From the NCBI GenBank assembly GCA_028554795.2, contig CM068835.1:61007219-61071218 (forward strand): DNA of 64,000 bases, given 5' to 3'. The notes beneath the pieces were generated by a model. The model saw only the letters and a list, made by a program, of their open reading frames with translations, was not told the origin of the DNA and searched no databases. Position numbers and translations under genes: made by a program. The DNA is from Sinohyriopsis cumingii. Lineage: Eukaryota; Mollusca; Bivalvia; Unionida; Unionidae. Numbering within the stretch: position 1 is the first letter of the stretch; every line of letters starts with the position of its first letter. Below are positions 1 through 9,165 of the stretch, in pieces.

Positions 1-1
1 G

Positions 2-895
2 TTACGTCACCAGATCTTTAAGCACTGGTACCTGAATGGTATAAGAGAACTGATTCGTCAGAAATTGTTTCAGTGGTCAGACCTTGTTCAATACTTCCAG
101 GCCCCCGATGATCCACGTGTTGATCATTTTGGTTACTTCGAGATTCACCTAGAGCAACGCATTGAGGAAGACGAGGTAAAGGATTACCAACATTTGTTAC
201 GTGGAATCTACTTAGCGGAAGAGGAAACTTCTAATCGAAATCTGAAGTTCAGGTTACAGTATGCAAGATTTACATTTCCAACTGGAAAACGAACATCACT
301 GGCTAGAAAGTACGTGTATTGCTTCCGAAAAAAAGAGAATATAAAAACAGGTTGCTATGCCACGACTTATGTCGTATGTAATCCAACAGATTCCGTGGAA
401 GGAACTCAATGACCATATTCAAACCGTGGATCATTACCATCAATCATTACAAGAATTTTATCCATTCAATTTGGGACGACAAGTGGTGTGTGTCTTAGTG
501 ACTTGTTTTCTGGGATTTCGTTTACCAGCCGATTCTTTGTGGACTCTTTACGATCAGTACTTACCACCTCAATGGCCTTAAATGGTCACGAAAAACTCCT
601 TTTGCTCAAAGCCTTGCGTTTTCATCTGGATACTTCTCGACCTCAACAGGAAAAAAAGATTCGTCAACTTTTAGCTACCCAAGACGTGTATGACGATGTG
701 TGTGTAGCTTGTGACTTACATCCCCAATGGACAGATGTCCGTGCCTGGAAAGAATGGGGTTTTGAGGCTTGGACCCAAGAAGTGGCCCAGTATGCACGAG
801 AGTTGTTCAAGGAAAAAAGTTACTTTTCAACCCGTGTTAGTGACGGTGCCAGAAGAACCCATCACCCAGGACAGGACTGTTGTGGACAGACCTGA
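2..895 (+). pseudogene. Unrecognised Polinton gene between PolB and ATPase, frame-broken and cut by the window edge
   Basis: Reading is open from the window edge to the stop at 412, resumes in another frame to 581, then returns to the first frame to 895. That pattern fits two indels in a once-continuous gene. Comparison of the last part with element B (24340-24440) shows mainly third-position changes in the 895 frame, so that frame was coding; B has a CAG-to-TAG stop there. The visible protein is polar, with no motif I recognise. B has lost most of the gene by deletion. Its position after PolB is inferred from B, where the remnant abuts the PolB stop. Confidence 0.5.
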
Positions 896-1085
896 AAGAC
901 CCTTTCGGGAGGACACTTGTGTGACCTTACCCCCTACTATAGAACTGGTTAGAACATTACCCAAAACATGTGGTTGTTGTACAGACACTTGTGTTTATTC
1001 CACGTTCATCGTTATCATGTGCCTTTTATCCTTGTACTTAAGCCTTTGGCTTTTATGTATTTTTGTCTTTCGTATTCATGTTTGA
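792..1085 (+). CDS. Small membrane protein with C-terminal transmembrane segment
   Basis: A frame of 97 residues starts at the ATG at 792 and overlaps the end of the preceding gene in another frame by about 100 nt. The N-terminal 60 residues are polar. The last 28 form one long hydrophobic segment rich in Leu, Ile and Phe, preceded by a Cys-rich stretch (CGCCTDTC). Between A and B, differences from about 830 onward are mostly silent or conservative in this frame, which supports coding. In B the frame is lost near 24231 by loss of one C from a C run. An AATAAA lies just after the stop at about 1099. Function unknown. It could instead be the C-terminal part of the upstream gene after a frameshift. 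Confidence 0.45.
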   Translation: MHESCSRKKVTFQPVLVTVPEEPITQDRTVVDRPERPFREDTCVTLPPTIELVRTLPKTCGCCTDTCVYSTFIVIMCLLSLYLSLWLLCIFVFRIHV

Positions 1086-1119
1086 AAAAAGAACATTCAA
1101 TAAACGTGTTCTGAAAAAG

Positions 1120-1127
1120 TATATAAA
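1120..1127 (+). promoter_or_regulatory. TATA box of the ATPase gene
   Basis: TATATAAA lies 47 nt before the ATPase ATG at 1174, a spacing that leaves a short leader. The same box is present upstream of the B copy (around 24035 on the minus strand). Confidence 0.7.
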
Positions 1128-1173
1128 CTCTTGTCTTGTTTGTTTTCGTGTCACAAGTGACATTTCTCACACC

Positions 1174-1929
1174 ATGGCTACCTCTACTGTCTCTGCTCCC
1201 TCTTCCTCTACTGTCAAAGTCATCGACGAACACTTAGATCGTGCCAGTTGGGAGGCTTTGTATTTTCGCCATCCCTTTAACATGCTCATTGCTGGACCTA
1301 GCGGTTCAGGCAAAACCGAATTCTTCAAACGTTTGATCGAACATAAACATCATTTGATCGATCGACCCCCTCAACGGATCGTGTGGTGTTACAAAGAGTG
1401 GCAATCGGCGTACAGCCTCTTGCGAGAAAGTCAAGGCGATTCCATCGTGTTTGTGGAAGGTATTCCTAAAGAAGACGACGGCATCGTCTCTGACTCCCGT
1501 CAAACCCATTTGGTCATTTTCGACGACATGTTAGGAGAAGACGAAGAAGAAATTAAATTGTGGTTCACGCGCAAAGGGCATCACCGTAATGCCAGTGTCG
1601 TTTACATCACCCAAAATTTGTTTCAACAAAGTAAAGCCCATCGCACCATCAGTCTGAATGCGCATTACGTGGTCTTGTTTAAAAGCCCTCGAGATAAATC
1701 GCAAGTGCAAGTCTTAGCCAAGCAGTTAGGAACGCCTTGGATGACTCAGGTGTACGACGATGCCACTCAAACTCCACACGCCTATTTACTCGTCGATTTG
1801 AAACCTACGACCCCCGATGATTTGCGATTTCGTACCCACTTGTTTCACCACTGGTGCCAAGACGGAGGGCCTGTCCTGTACACGTCTCCGTCCTCGACTA
1901 CATTTCACTCCCCATCAAAAAATCTATAA
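1174..1929 (+). CDS. Polinton packaging ATPase (FtsK/HerA-like, A32 type)
   Basis: 251 residues. Walker A is GPSGSGKT at residues 41-48. Walker B is LVIFDD at 113-118, and a sensor-like ITQN follows at 145-148. Family knowledge: these ATPases pump the element's DNA into preformed capsids. The ATG at 1174 is chosen because it sits in ACCATGG 47 nt after a TATA box; an open frame continues upstream to 1063 but would include the TATA box. The protein is nearly identical to the B copy (23245-23988). The stop codon lies inside the TATA box of the next gene. No disabling change is seen. Confidence 0.93.
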   Translation: MATSTVSAPSSSTVKVIDEHLDRASWEALYFRHPFNMLIAGPSGSGKTEFFKRLIEHKHHLIDRPPQRIVWCYKEWQSAYSLLRESQGDSIVFVEGIPKEDDGIVSDSRQTHLVIFDDMLGEDEEEIKLWFTRKGHHRNASVVYITQNLFQQSKAHRTISLNAHYVVLFKSPRDKSQVQVLAKQLGTPWMTQVYDDATQTPHAYLLVDLKPTTPDDLRFRTHLFHHWCQDGGPVLYTSPSSTTFHSPSKNL

Positions 1930-1932
1930 AAA
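1925..1932 (+). promoter_or_regulatory. TATA box overlapping the ATPase stop codon
   Basis: TATAAAAA contains the TAA stop of the ATPase gene and lies 46 nt before the ATG of the basic protein at 1971. B has the same box. Confidence 0.65.
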
Positions 1933-1970
1933 CCTCAAACCCTTTTTCGTCTGTCTCACACAGTGTGAAC

Positions 1971-2744
1971 ATGACGTCCCTTCAGTCGCATCTTCCCGTC
2001 AAATTGATTCGTGCCTTGTATGGCATCAGTCGAGAAAAAGATCCACAAACACGAGCTCGTGTCTTAGATGCTAGTCTCAAAGAAGTCTTACGATGGTTCA
2101 CGGTGACTGCACGTCAATTACTCCAAGGAATGATTCAGATTCCTCATCAAACCAAACGCTTTTTCGATCGAAACAAAGTCGCTTTGGTCCAACTGGCCGA
2201 TCCCCGCATCGACACTCAAACCAAAAAACAAATCATTTTGAAACCTGGAGGGAGCGGTACTCTAGGAGGGGTCATCATTCGCTCTCTCTTAAGATGGGAT
2301 CCTAATGCCCCCAAAGTTATCCCCAAGACAAAAGTCCAACGAAGCCCCAAGAAGAAAAAGAAAAAGACCTGGTCCCCAAGAAGAATAACCTCTCCAGTGG
2401 CGGGACCCTCCTCTTACCAGACACCACCCCGGAAAAAGAAAAGAAGCCCCCAGAAAAAGAAACAGAGAAAAAGTCCCCAGACAAAGAAAAGTGCACAGAA
2501 GAAAACTAGTCGCAAGAGAGGCACTTCGGCCAGGACGCAACCTTACACTCGCAAACCACGACCTGCCACGGCGGTGACTGCGTCTCCGGCAGCCTCACGT
2601 TTATCCACTTCTCCGTTGATGTCACCAGGAACTGAAGAGTACTTGGAGACGTTGATCACACCAAGAACTTCTCCGTTGATGACCCCCAAAAGAACTTCCC
2701 CAGTGGCAGGACCTTCCAATTTACCGTGTGCGAATGTTGTTTGA
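1971..2744 (+). CDS. Basic core-like protein, C-terminally truncated by a deletion
   Basis: 257 residues. The N-terminal 125 residues are a predicted globular domain with conserved stretches such as DRNKVALVQLADPRID and a Gly-rich loop (PGGSGTLGGVIIRSLL). The rest is a Lys/Arg/Ser/Pro-rich tail with repeated SPLMTP/RTSPVAGPS words, typical of a DNA-condensing virion core protein (inferred). The B homologue has 306 residues. A loses the last ~75 residues because a deletion of roughly 400 bp joins this gene near 2722 to the middle of the next gene. The start at 1971 follows a TATA box at 1925. Confidence 0.7.
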   Translation: MTSLQSHLPVKLIRALYGISREKDPQTRARVLDASLKEVLRWFTVTARQLLQGMIQIPHQTKRFFDRNKVALVQLADPRIDTQTKKQIILKPGGSGTLGGVIIRSLLRWDPNAPKVIPKTKVQRSPKKKKKKTWSPRRITSPVAGPSSYQTPPRKKKRSPQKKKQRKSPQTKKSAQKKTSRKRGTSARTQPYTRKPRPATAVTASPAASRLSTSPLMSPGTEEYLETLITPRTSPLMTPKRTSPVAGPSNLPCANVV

Positions 2745-2958
2745 ACGTTTTGAAAGGCACGATCCCTTTGTCCAAACACCAGAAACAATGCTTAGGCAAA
2801 CATCGTCACGTTCTTCGGAAAATGGTTCAAAAGAAAATTCCCATTCGCAAAAAAAGAAGATGTTGGTCCAACGTGGAGGCATTTTACCTCTCTTGTTAGG
2901 CCCCATACTGAAAGGAGTCTTGGGAACCATGTTGGGAGGACTGGCGGGAGCAAGATAA
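2722..2958 (+). pseudogene. 5'-truncated remnant of the small hydrophobic-tail protein
   Basis: This matches the C-terminal half of the B gene at 21824-22210, including the hydrophobic end (ILPLLLGPILKGVLGTMLGG). Its start and first ~50 codons went with the deletion that also clipped the preceding basic-protein gene. A missing base before the A run near 2850 adds a frameshift. The final bases (AGATAAAAAGG) double as a TATA-like box for the gene at 3008. Confidence 0.7.
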
Positions 2959-3007
2959 AAAGGCCCTCGGAAGTCCCAAGATCTCAGAATCGACCCCTGA
3001 CAACCCC

Positions 3008-3649
3008 ATGGAAGGACGAAAACTAGCTTTAGTGCCTTACAAACGATGGATGGAATACCATCGGTGGCAAGAACAACGCACCCCGCATTTACCTCCCAAT
3101 CCCAATTTGAGCGAGATGTCCCAGTTACAACACGAATTGCAATCCTTGATGGATCGCCAAGATTTGTCCGAAACAGAAAAATCGCAAAAGCACGGTCAAC
3201 TCTTGCAAAGACTGCAACTCTTTCACCAGAAAGCTTTAGACGAAACAGCTTTACCCACTCTGAAAGATTTTAAGACCTTGATGAAAAGTTCAGCACCATC
3301 ATCATCATTGCCACCACCACCAATACCATCCCCAACGGTCACCAGAGATGCTACCCCACAAAGACCTGAGGAAGAAGAGACGCGCGAAGTGTTTCAAACA
3401 CCGTCAGCAGCTCCCATTTCGAGTAAGATTGCAGCATCCTTATTGACCCCGTCCCCCACACCCCAACGAGAAGAAATGAAAGCTTGGGTTAAAAAGATGA
3501 TGTCCACGCCTCCTTCGACAGAAGTGAAAAAGAAAGAAGGGAAACCAGAACCGAAAAAAGAAAAGAAAACCAAAGCCATTCCATTGCCACCTCCACCACC
3601 GCCACCATCACTACCTTCGACTTCTACTCCCGTAGCTCATCGGACGTAA
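3008..3649 (+). CDS. Conserved Polinton protein with coiled-coil N-terminus and Pro/Lys-rich tail
   Basis: 213 residues. The first 95 residues are well conserved with B (21283-21774) and begin with a KLALVPYKRW motif. An amphipathic helical stretch follows (residues ~35-80, SQLQHELQSL, LLQRLQLFHQ). The C-terminal half is low-complexity Pro, Ser, Thr and Lys and differs strongly in length between copies (213 versus 163 residues). From memory, Polintons often carry a protein with a similar LVP motif near the N-terminus, next to the capsid genes; its role is not established. A scaffold or core role would be a guess. Confidence 0.65.
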   Translation: MEGRKLALVPYKRWMEYHRWQEQRTPHLPPNPNLSEMSQLQHELQSLMDRQDLSETEKSQKHGQLLQRLQLFHQKALDETALPTLKDFKTLMKSSAPSSSLPPPPIPSPTVTRDATPQRPEEEETREVFQTPSAAPISSKIAASLLTPSPTPQREEMKAWVKKMMSTPPSTEVKKKEGKPEPKKEKKTKAIPLPPPPPPPSLPSTSTPVAHRT

Positions 3650-3739
3650 ATCCGTTTCCAAACCACCCTTTCGACCCACTCAAAGTAGCATCACCGAAGA
3701 GTGGGTGACTTATTAACACACCAACACAAAAAATAAAAA

Positions 3740-4849
3740 ATGGAAAAAGTCTTAGCCAGCATTTACTACGATCCCTCGCATCCTGCAGGTTACGCAGGAG
3801 TTCAAAAATTGTATCGTGCTGCCAAAACGCGACTGAAAAGTCTCCGTTTACCTCAAGTGCAACGATGGTTACAAGAACAAGCTACCTACACTTTACACAA
3901 ACCCATTCGACACAAGTTTGCCAGAAGTCGCACCCGAGTGGAAGGCATCGATCATCAATGGCAAGCCGATTTAGCCGATGTCTCTCATTTGGCCAGCTAC
4001 AATCGTGGCTACAAATATTTGTTTTGTGTCATCGACGTCTTTTCCAAATTTGCCTGGGTTGTGCCCTTGACTTCCAAATCCATCAGTGAGTTAGTGCGAG
4101 CCCTGCAACGGGTGTTGAAACAAAGCGGTCGTCACTCTCTTCGATGGCAAACGGACAAAGGCACCGAATTTCTAAACCAAGCTTTCCAAAAAGAATTAAA
4201 GAAACGTGACATTCATTTTTTTACCACCGAGAATCCCGAAACCAAAGCCAGCATCGTGGAACGTTTTCAACGTACTTTGAAAGAACGCATGTGGAAATAT
4301 TTTACGCATCACCACACTCTGAAGTACATCGACATCTTACCGCACCTGGTGCAAGCGTACAACCAATCTTACCATCGAAGCATCGGACGTGCCCCGCAAG
4401 ACGTGACTCCCGACAACGAAGTGCTGGTGTTTGAGCGCCTGTTCGGTACGTCCCCGACGAGGGCTGTCCCCAAGAAAAGTGGAAAGTTGGCCGTAGGAGA
4501 TTGGGTGCGCATTGGCAAAACCAAACGCACTTTCGACAAAGGTTACTTACCTAACTGGACGACCGAATTGTTTTGCGTCACTGGACGAGTGCATGGCCGT
4601 CATCCTACCGTCTATAAATTGGAAGACATGAACGGAGAAGTGCTCAAAGGAACGTTTTATTTGCCCGAGTTACAACTTGTCACCAAAAAAGAAGACGACG
4701 TGTACGACATCGAAAGCATTCTCGAACGCAGAACCCGTAAAGTGGGCAAACGACGTGTCAAAGAAGTCAAAGTACGTTGGAAAGGATATCCACCCAGTTT
4801 CGATTCTTGGATCGAAGCTTCGCAAGTCATCGACTATAAAAAGAAGTGA
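3740..4849 (+). CDS. Polinton integrase (retroviral-type DDE, C-terminal chromodomain)
   Basis: 369 residues, intact. Catalytic triad: D77 in WQADLAD, D139 in WQTDKGTEF and E174 in KASIVERF, with 34 residues between the last two. A chromodomain fills residues ~320-364 (VKVRWKGYPPSFDSWI). Family knowledge: it cuts and joins element ends into host DNA, giving a 6-bp duplication; element B shows such a duplication directly. The chromodomain may steer insertion to marked chromatin (inference). It is close to identical to the B copy, which has a nonsense codon. The start follows a short A-rich leader, with AATAAA just upstream that may end the preceding transcripts. Confidence 0.96.
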   Translation: MEKVLASIYYDPSHPAGYAGVQKLYRAAKTRLKSLRLPQVQRWLQEQATYTLHKPIRHKFARSRTRVEGIDHQWQADLADVSHLASYNRGYKYLFCVIDVFSKFAWVVPLTSKSISELVRALQRVLKQSGRHSLRWQTDKGTEFLNQAFQKELKKRDIHFFTTENPETKASIVERFQRTLKERMWKYFTHHHTLKYIDILPHLVQAYNQSYHRSIGRAPQDVTPDNEVLVFERLFGTSPTRAVPKKSGKLAVGDWVRIGKTKRTFDKGYLPNWTTELFCVTGRVHGRHPTVYKLEDMNGEVLKGTFYLPELQLVTKKEDDVYDIESILERRTRKVGKRRVKEVKVRWKGYPPSFDSWIEASQVIDYKKK

Positions 4850-4854
4850 CCATC

Positions 4855-5268
4855 ATGCCCTTTCACACATCAGACGCAGCTACGTCGACCACTCCTTCTT
4901 CACCTAGTTCTTCTGTGCAAGATTTACAAAAACAACCCTTGTGGGTGTGGTGTGGAGAACGTGTGCCTAAAACGCAAATCGTCTTTTTCTGCCAAATCTT
5001 CGTGGTGTATTGTGTCATCGGGGCAGCCATTGCCAATTTGAGTTTGCAACAAGGAGACAAACAATTGTGGACCATTTTATTGAGCAGTTGCATCGGTTAC
5101 CTGCTTCCCAATCCCTCCCTGAAATTCTCCTCGAACGGGAACGTTGTGTCCAGTGCCAGTGCCAGTCACCACTCCAACAACAACCACAACCAGAACCCCA
5201 TTTTGGGCGGAGACACGCCTCTGACGTCCAGTAACCCCTCGGACAGCCACAGAACTCTGGAATTATGA
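4855..5268 (+). CDS. Conserved Polinton membrane protein with GYLLPNPxLK motif
   Basis: 137 residues. A Ser/Thr-rich N-terminus precedes the conserved WVWCGERVPKTQIVFF stretch. Two hydrophobic segments follow: residues ~43-65 (IFVVYCVIGAAIANLSL) and ~73-85 (WTILLSSCIGYLL). Then come PNPSLKF and an Asn/His/Ser-rich tail. From memory, similar short membrane proteins ending in the LPNP motif recur in Polintons; the role is unknown, possibly envelope or vertex associated. Its stop TGA overlaps the next ATG (ATGA at 5265-5268), which suggests tight coupling. A TATA-like TATAAAA lies in the integrase 3' end at about 4836. Confidence 0.75.
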   Translation: MPFHTSDAATSTTPSSPSSSVQDLQKQPLWVWCGERVPKTQIVFFCQIFVVYCVIGAAIANLSLQQGDKQLWTILLSSCIGYLLPNPSLKFSSNGNVVSSASASHHSNNNHNQNPILGGDTPLTSSNPSDSHRTLEL

Positions 5269-6181
5269 GTCACCAAAACCAATTTTACTTAACCTTACCC
5301 AGTGACAGTTCCATGGAGGTGTTTCCCAACAACACGTTGTGCTGTTACACGGCCAAATTACCTCAAGCCATCCCCTTAGATCACGAAGCCCATTGGGAAG
5401 TGGCTTTAGTAGAAATGATTCACCCTACACAAATCCAAAACATCACCGAAAAGCAAAACTATTTTGAGGTGGAAATCCTGAACGAACAATTACAAAACTA
5501 CATGAATGACATCGGGTTTTCAGGGGACACAAAACCAGCCAGCAAACCACCCTTCATTATCTACACCGTGAAAATTCCGGCAGAGTTTTATTTTAGTGGC
5601 CAACATTTGGTGGACACTATTGCGGACAGGTTCGAGTTCGCCTTTGGCAAAGCCCTGAACAGAGTCAAAAAAGTGTCACCCTGGAGTACCATAAAGTGGC
5701 TCGTCGCTTACTGATGAAATTTCAGGATACTCAACTGTTGTCCTTCAGGTTCAATGGTAGTTTGTTTGAAATTTTGGGTCTACATCAAACAATGGTCGCA
5801 AACAATTGGAGCCCCAAGATCAACAATAATATGGATTTTTACAGAGCTTTTGGAAAACCGGTAGAACTGAACCAAGGACTGAATTTGATGTTTGTGTACT
5901 CCGATGTGGTGGAATACAACGTAGTGGGACACACCTCTGTGCCATTACTGCGTGTCATTCCTTTCAAAGTGGATAGTACCACGACCAGTGACCAGGAAGG
6001 TGGAAACACTTACCACGTCCACCGCTAATTTGTCCATCCTCATTATTTACCCGTCAGCAAGTCGTATTTGGACACGGTCAACATTGCTATAAAAGGAGAT
6101 TTGGGACAAAATATTCCATTCACCAAAGGAAAAGTCACGGTGAAACTCCATTTTCGAAAACGGTTTTCTCACGATTCGTAA
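5265..6181 (+). pseudogene. Penton-like minor capsid protein, broken
   Basis: It aligns with the intact 307-residue B copy (18669-19592). The conserved start motif is NQFYLTLPSDSSMEVFP, followed by WEVALVEMIHPTQ. Two lesions are visible: a frameshift around 5680 (the first frame stops at 5714) and a GAA-to-TAA nonsense change at 6026-6028. The remaining frame then runs to 6181. Proteins with the FYLTLPS..S motif next to the MCP are, as far as I recall, the minor (penton-like, single jelly-roll) capsid proteins of Polintons. The TATA box for the next gene lies inside this gene (TATAAAAGG at 6089). Confidence 0.8.
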
Positions 6182-6188
6182 GTAAGTC

Positions 6189-6605
6189 ATGTATCCAGTG
6201 TACCAAGGGGTGGCTCGACAGCGAGGACACGGTTTAGGAGACATGTTAAAATCGGCCTTTCGTTCGGTGGCCCCGGTGTTGAAACCGATGGTGACACGCG
6301 GATTGCACGCCTTGAAAGATGCGGCACTGACGCAAGGCAAAGAATTTCTCCAAAATGTCATCATTGACAAACAAAACCCTAAAGACGCCTTCATGAGGGC
6401 AGGCAAAAATGTCTTGCTGCAAACGGGCAAAGACATTTTGGGCCGACGAGACACACCTATAAATGCCCTGCACGCTACCGAATCAGGCATTCAGCAAGGA
6501 CAAGGCAGAAAGAGACGGCGAAGAAAACACCCTTTCACCAGACTTCAAGCTAGAAAGGCCAAGAAAAGAAGAACCGTTCGAGACTTAGACGTTTACGATT
6601 ATTGA
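6189..6605 (+). CDS. Adenovirus pVI/pX-like virion protein
   Basis: 138 residues. It starts MYPVYQG with a GHGLGDMLKSAF stretch: an N-terminal amphipathic, Gly-containing segment followed by a helical middle (residues ~25-85). A strongly basic patch follows (GRKRRRRKH, ARKAKKRR), and it ends in RDLDVYDY. The Gly-Leu-Gly-Asp segment and basic patch resemble minor core or membrane-lytic proteins of adenovirus-like viruses. Nearly identical to B (18245-18661). It lies between penton and MCP and is probably co-expressed with them from the TATA box at 6089. Confidence 0.65.
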   Translation: MYPVYQGVARQRGHGLGDMLKSAFRSVAPVLKPMVTRGLHALKDAALTQGKEFLQNVIIDKQNPKDAFMRAGKNVLLQTGKDILGRRDTPINALHATESGIQQGQGRKRRRRKHPFTRLQARKAKKRRTVRDLDVYDY

Positions 6606-6622
6606 GACACAGCAACAAAAAA

Positions 6623-7939
6623 ATGATGCACCGAGAGTCTTGCGCTTGTTCCAAGACGGAACTGGACCTGTTTGCCATGCCCCCCACCATGATGACCATG
6701 CAAGAATCCCAGTGGGTGGAATTTCATCCCGTCTCCTCATTGACCGATTCCGCTCCCGTCGAGTTTGAAATCAAAGGACAGCCCGAAGATTACATCGATC
6801 TGAATAGCAGTTATTTGTACTTGAAAGTCAAAGTAACCGAAGTGGACGGTGACCCTCTCATTGATACGTCCAGAGTAGCTCCCGTCAACAATTTCATGCA
6901 TTCCTTGTTCAGTGGAGTGGACTTGTTCTTGAACAACAAACTTGTCAGCAGCAGCATGGATACTTACCCTTACCGAGCGTACCTGGAAAATCTCTTGACG
7001 TACGGAAAAGAAGCCAAAAACACTCATCTGGATGCTTGCGTGGTATGGAAGCCTGACGCATTAGGTGCAAAGTTCGACAGCACTACAATTGATGGGGATG
7101 CTCAAAATTTATCGGGATTTATAGAACGAAGAAAGAAAATTGCACTAAGTCGTAGTTTAGAACTGATGGATCGTTTACATTTGGACATGTGGTTGCAAGA
7201 GAAATATTTGCTGAACGGAGTGGATGTCCGCTTGAGACTGAATCGCAGCAGTGCCGCTTTCCATCTGTTGTCTAATACTAACGATTACAAAACTGTCATC
7301 CAAGAAGCCAGACTCTACGTGCGACGTGTGGAAGTGTTACCTAAAGTAGGTAACGACATCAGTCAGACGTTGAGCAGAACGACCGCCAAGTATCCGATCC
7401 GACGAGTGGAAGTGAAAACCTTCACCATTCCTAGGGGACAGCGATCCATGATCGAAGATCATCTGTTCCAAGGACAGTTACCCAAACGTTTGATCCTTGG
7501 TATCGTCGAGAATACAGCCTTCAACGGAACTGTCGATAAAAATCCTTTCAACTTTCGACACTTTGGCGTGTCCAAGATCGAAGTCAGTCGCGATGGCAAG
7601 ACCTTGTGTACCCGACCTTTCGAGCCTAACTTTACCCAGAACAATTACTTGAGATCGTACTTGTCCCTGTACGAAGCCACCGGACAGTTAGGAACCAACA
7701 CCAGTCACGGTATTACGTACGAGGATTATGCAGGAGGCTACGCTTTGTGGGCTTTCGATTTCACTCCAGACCAAGGCAGCGACGAGGGACATTTCCACCC
7801 TATAAAATCAGGCCAGATTCGTGTGGAAATTCAGTTTGCAAACCCACCCCCTGATGTAACGGTGAACGTCATCCTGTATGCAGAATTCGATAATACCATA
7901 GAAATCAACAGTTTGAGAGAAGTCATTCTAGATTACTAG
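6623..7939 (+). CDS. Major capsid protein (double jelly-roll, hexon-like)
   Basis: 438 residues. Recognised by the Polinton/adintovirus MCP signature: YIDLNSSYLYLKVKV, then APVNNFMHSLFSGVDLFLNN, then DTYPYRAYLENLLTYG, and later RVEVKTFTIPRGQRSM. Family knowledge: such proteins form trimers with two jelly-roll folds and build icosahedral capsids. The ATG at 6623 in an A-rich leader is chosen; a second ATG follows at once. B (16915-18228, 437 residues) is intact and differs mainly in the variable loop at residues ~145-180. A TATA box inside the preceding gene (TATAAAT, ~6459) may drive it. Confidence 0.95.
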   Translation: MMHRESCACSKTELDLFAMPPTMMTMQESQWVEFHPVSSLTDSAPVEFEIKGQPEDYIDLNSSYLYLKVKVTEVDGDPLIDTSRVAPVNNFMHSLFSGVDLFLNNKLVSSSMDTYPYRAYLENLLTYGKEAKNTHLDACVVWKPDALGAKFDSTTIDGDAQNLSGFIERRKKIALSRSLELMDRLHLDMWLQEKYLLNGVDVRLRLNRSSAAFHLLSNTNDYKTVIQEARLYVRRVEVLPKVGNDISQTLSRTTAKYPIRRVEVKTFTIPRGQRSMIEDHLFQGQLPKRLILGIVENTAFNGTVDKNPFNFRHFGVSKIEVSRDGKTLCTRPFEPNFTQNNYLRSYLSLYEATGQLGTNTSHGITYEDYAGGYALWAFDFTPDQGSDEGHFHPIKSGQIRVEIQFANPPPDVTVNVILYAEFDNTIEINSLREVILDY

Positions 7940-7944
7940 AAGCC

Positions 7945-8451
7945 ATGGAAGACTGTTATCCCTCTTTACCTAGTGGAGAAACTTTGGACATGAAATGTGA
8001 GGAGACCATGAAAGGAGAAGAATCTCAAGATAAAGACGAAGAAGTTGTCATGATGAAGTCGAGATGGCCAGAACAAGAAGCCCATTTAGTCTCCTGTTTG
8101 GCCAAACACTTGGTCGACAAAATGACGGAATTGATCAAGAAAAATTGTTATGGGTGTCAAAACGATCATCCCAGTCAAATTCAACACGATAAATGCCTGA
8201 TGTTGAGTCAAGAAGAAAAATTGGACGAGTATCTGGACGAAGCTTGGAGTCTCATCTCGAACAAAGACGTGTTGCACCAGTGGTATAAAGACTTGCGTGA
8301 ACATTCTTGTCCACCATTAACCACTCAAGAGATCCATCGTATCGAAGCTCTCCTGAATCAGAGTGAGGAAACAGAACGAATAACCGTTTATTCGTCAGAC
8401 ATTTTCAAGCAAAAAGTCAGGATCGAATTGACGACTTATTATTACCTGTGA
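7945..8451 (+). CDS. Unrecognised Polinton protein, 168 residues
   Basis: Starts in GCCATGG five bases after the MCP stop. It is acidic and mainly helical, with a conserved-looking Cys/His cluster in the middle (NCYGCQNDHPSQIQHDKC). A zinc site is possible there, but I recognise no family. B keeps only its first ~20 codons because a ~1-kb deletion removed it together with the protease. A TATA box in the MCP 3' end (7801-7808) could drive it. Confidence 0.7.
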   Translation: MEDCYPSLPSGETLDMKCEETMKGEESQDKDEEVVMMKSRWPEQEAHLVSCLAKHLVDKMTELIKKNCYGCQNDHPSQIQHDKCLMLSQEEKLDEYLDEAWSLISNKDVLHQWYKDLREHSCPPLTTQEIHRIEALLNQSEETERITVYSSDIFKQKVRIELTTYYYL

Positions 8452-8483
8452 AGAAGAAGAAAAAAAACAACACAGACAAAACA

Positions 8484-9044
8484 ATGGATACCTGGGAACT
8501 TTATTACCTTTTGAACCACAGTTCGTATACGGCTTCTTGGAATCCTGTCGTCTGTGCTAAAGATGAACTCCCTCATCGCAAACCTAAAGACCATCATGCT
8601 TACGTGATCAACACGGACGACAGTCATCTCCCAGGAACCCACTGGGTAGCCGTCTACTTTCCTCAAGAAGGATGTGTGGAATATTTCGATTCGTACGGAT
8701 TGCCCCCTTTGGAAGACGATATCATCGACTTTATGAGAAGAAATGCTCAGACCACCCGACTCAATAATGTGAAATTACAAGGCACAGATTCCTTGGTGTG
8801 TGGACAATATTGTGTGTATTTTCTGCATCATCGTAGCCTAGGCTATTCCTTAGAACATTTAGTGACTCATTTCGATCCTCGTTCTTCTGCTAGAAACGAT
8901 GTGAAAGTAGATCGATGGTTTTGTGACCATTATGCTTATCTTTTGTCTCAAGCTAGGAAACGTAGTGTCCATCAATGGCCTAATGATTTCCAACAGTGGA
9001 AATCACAATTTCATTCACAACGTTGTCAGCCCTGTTCAAAGTAG
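8484..9044 (+). CDS. Adenain-type cysteine protease (capsid maturation)
   Basis: 186 residues. The active-site set matches adenain: H53 in GTHWVAVY, D69 in YFDSYG, Q99, and C106 in VCGQYC. The seven-residue spacing between Gln and Cys is as in adenovirus protease. Family knowledge: it cleaves core and minor capsid proteins during virion maturation. The ATG at 8484 (ACAATGG) is chosen; the frame upstream is a Lys run. TATAAAG lies at about 8283 in the preceding gene. Absent from element B by deletion. An AATAAA at 9160 follows the gene. Confidence 0.93.
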   Translation: MDTWELYYLLNHSSYTASWNPVVCAKDELPHRKPKDHHAYVINTDDSHLPGTHWVAVYFPQEGCVEYFDSYGLPPLEDDIIDFMRRNAQTTRLNNVKLQGTDSLVCGQYCVYFLHHRSLGYSLEHLVTHFDPRSSARNDVKVDRWFCDHYAYLLSQARKRSVHQWPNDFQQWKSQFHSQRCQPCSK

Positions 9045-9159
9045 ATTGTCCATTGAGAAAAAAATGTTTGTGATTTGAAAAAAATTGTTTGATGTTATAG
9101 TGTTGGATTATTGTTAAAAAATGTTAGAAATGTTGTTGTTTAGTGTTAAGTGATTTTTG

Positions 9160-9165
9160 AATAAA
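9160..9165 (+). terminator. Poly(A) signal after the capsid/protease block
   Basis: AATAAA lies 116 nt after the protease stop in an AT-rich 3' region. The same sequence follows the MCP gene in B (around 16745, minus strand). No histone-type hairpin is present here, unlike the accessory genes that follow. Confidence 0.6.
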
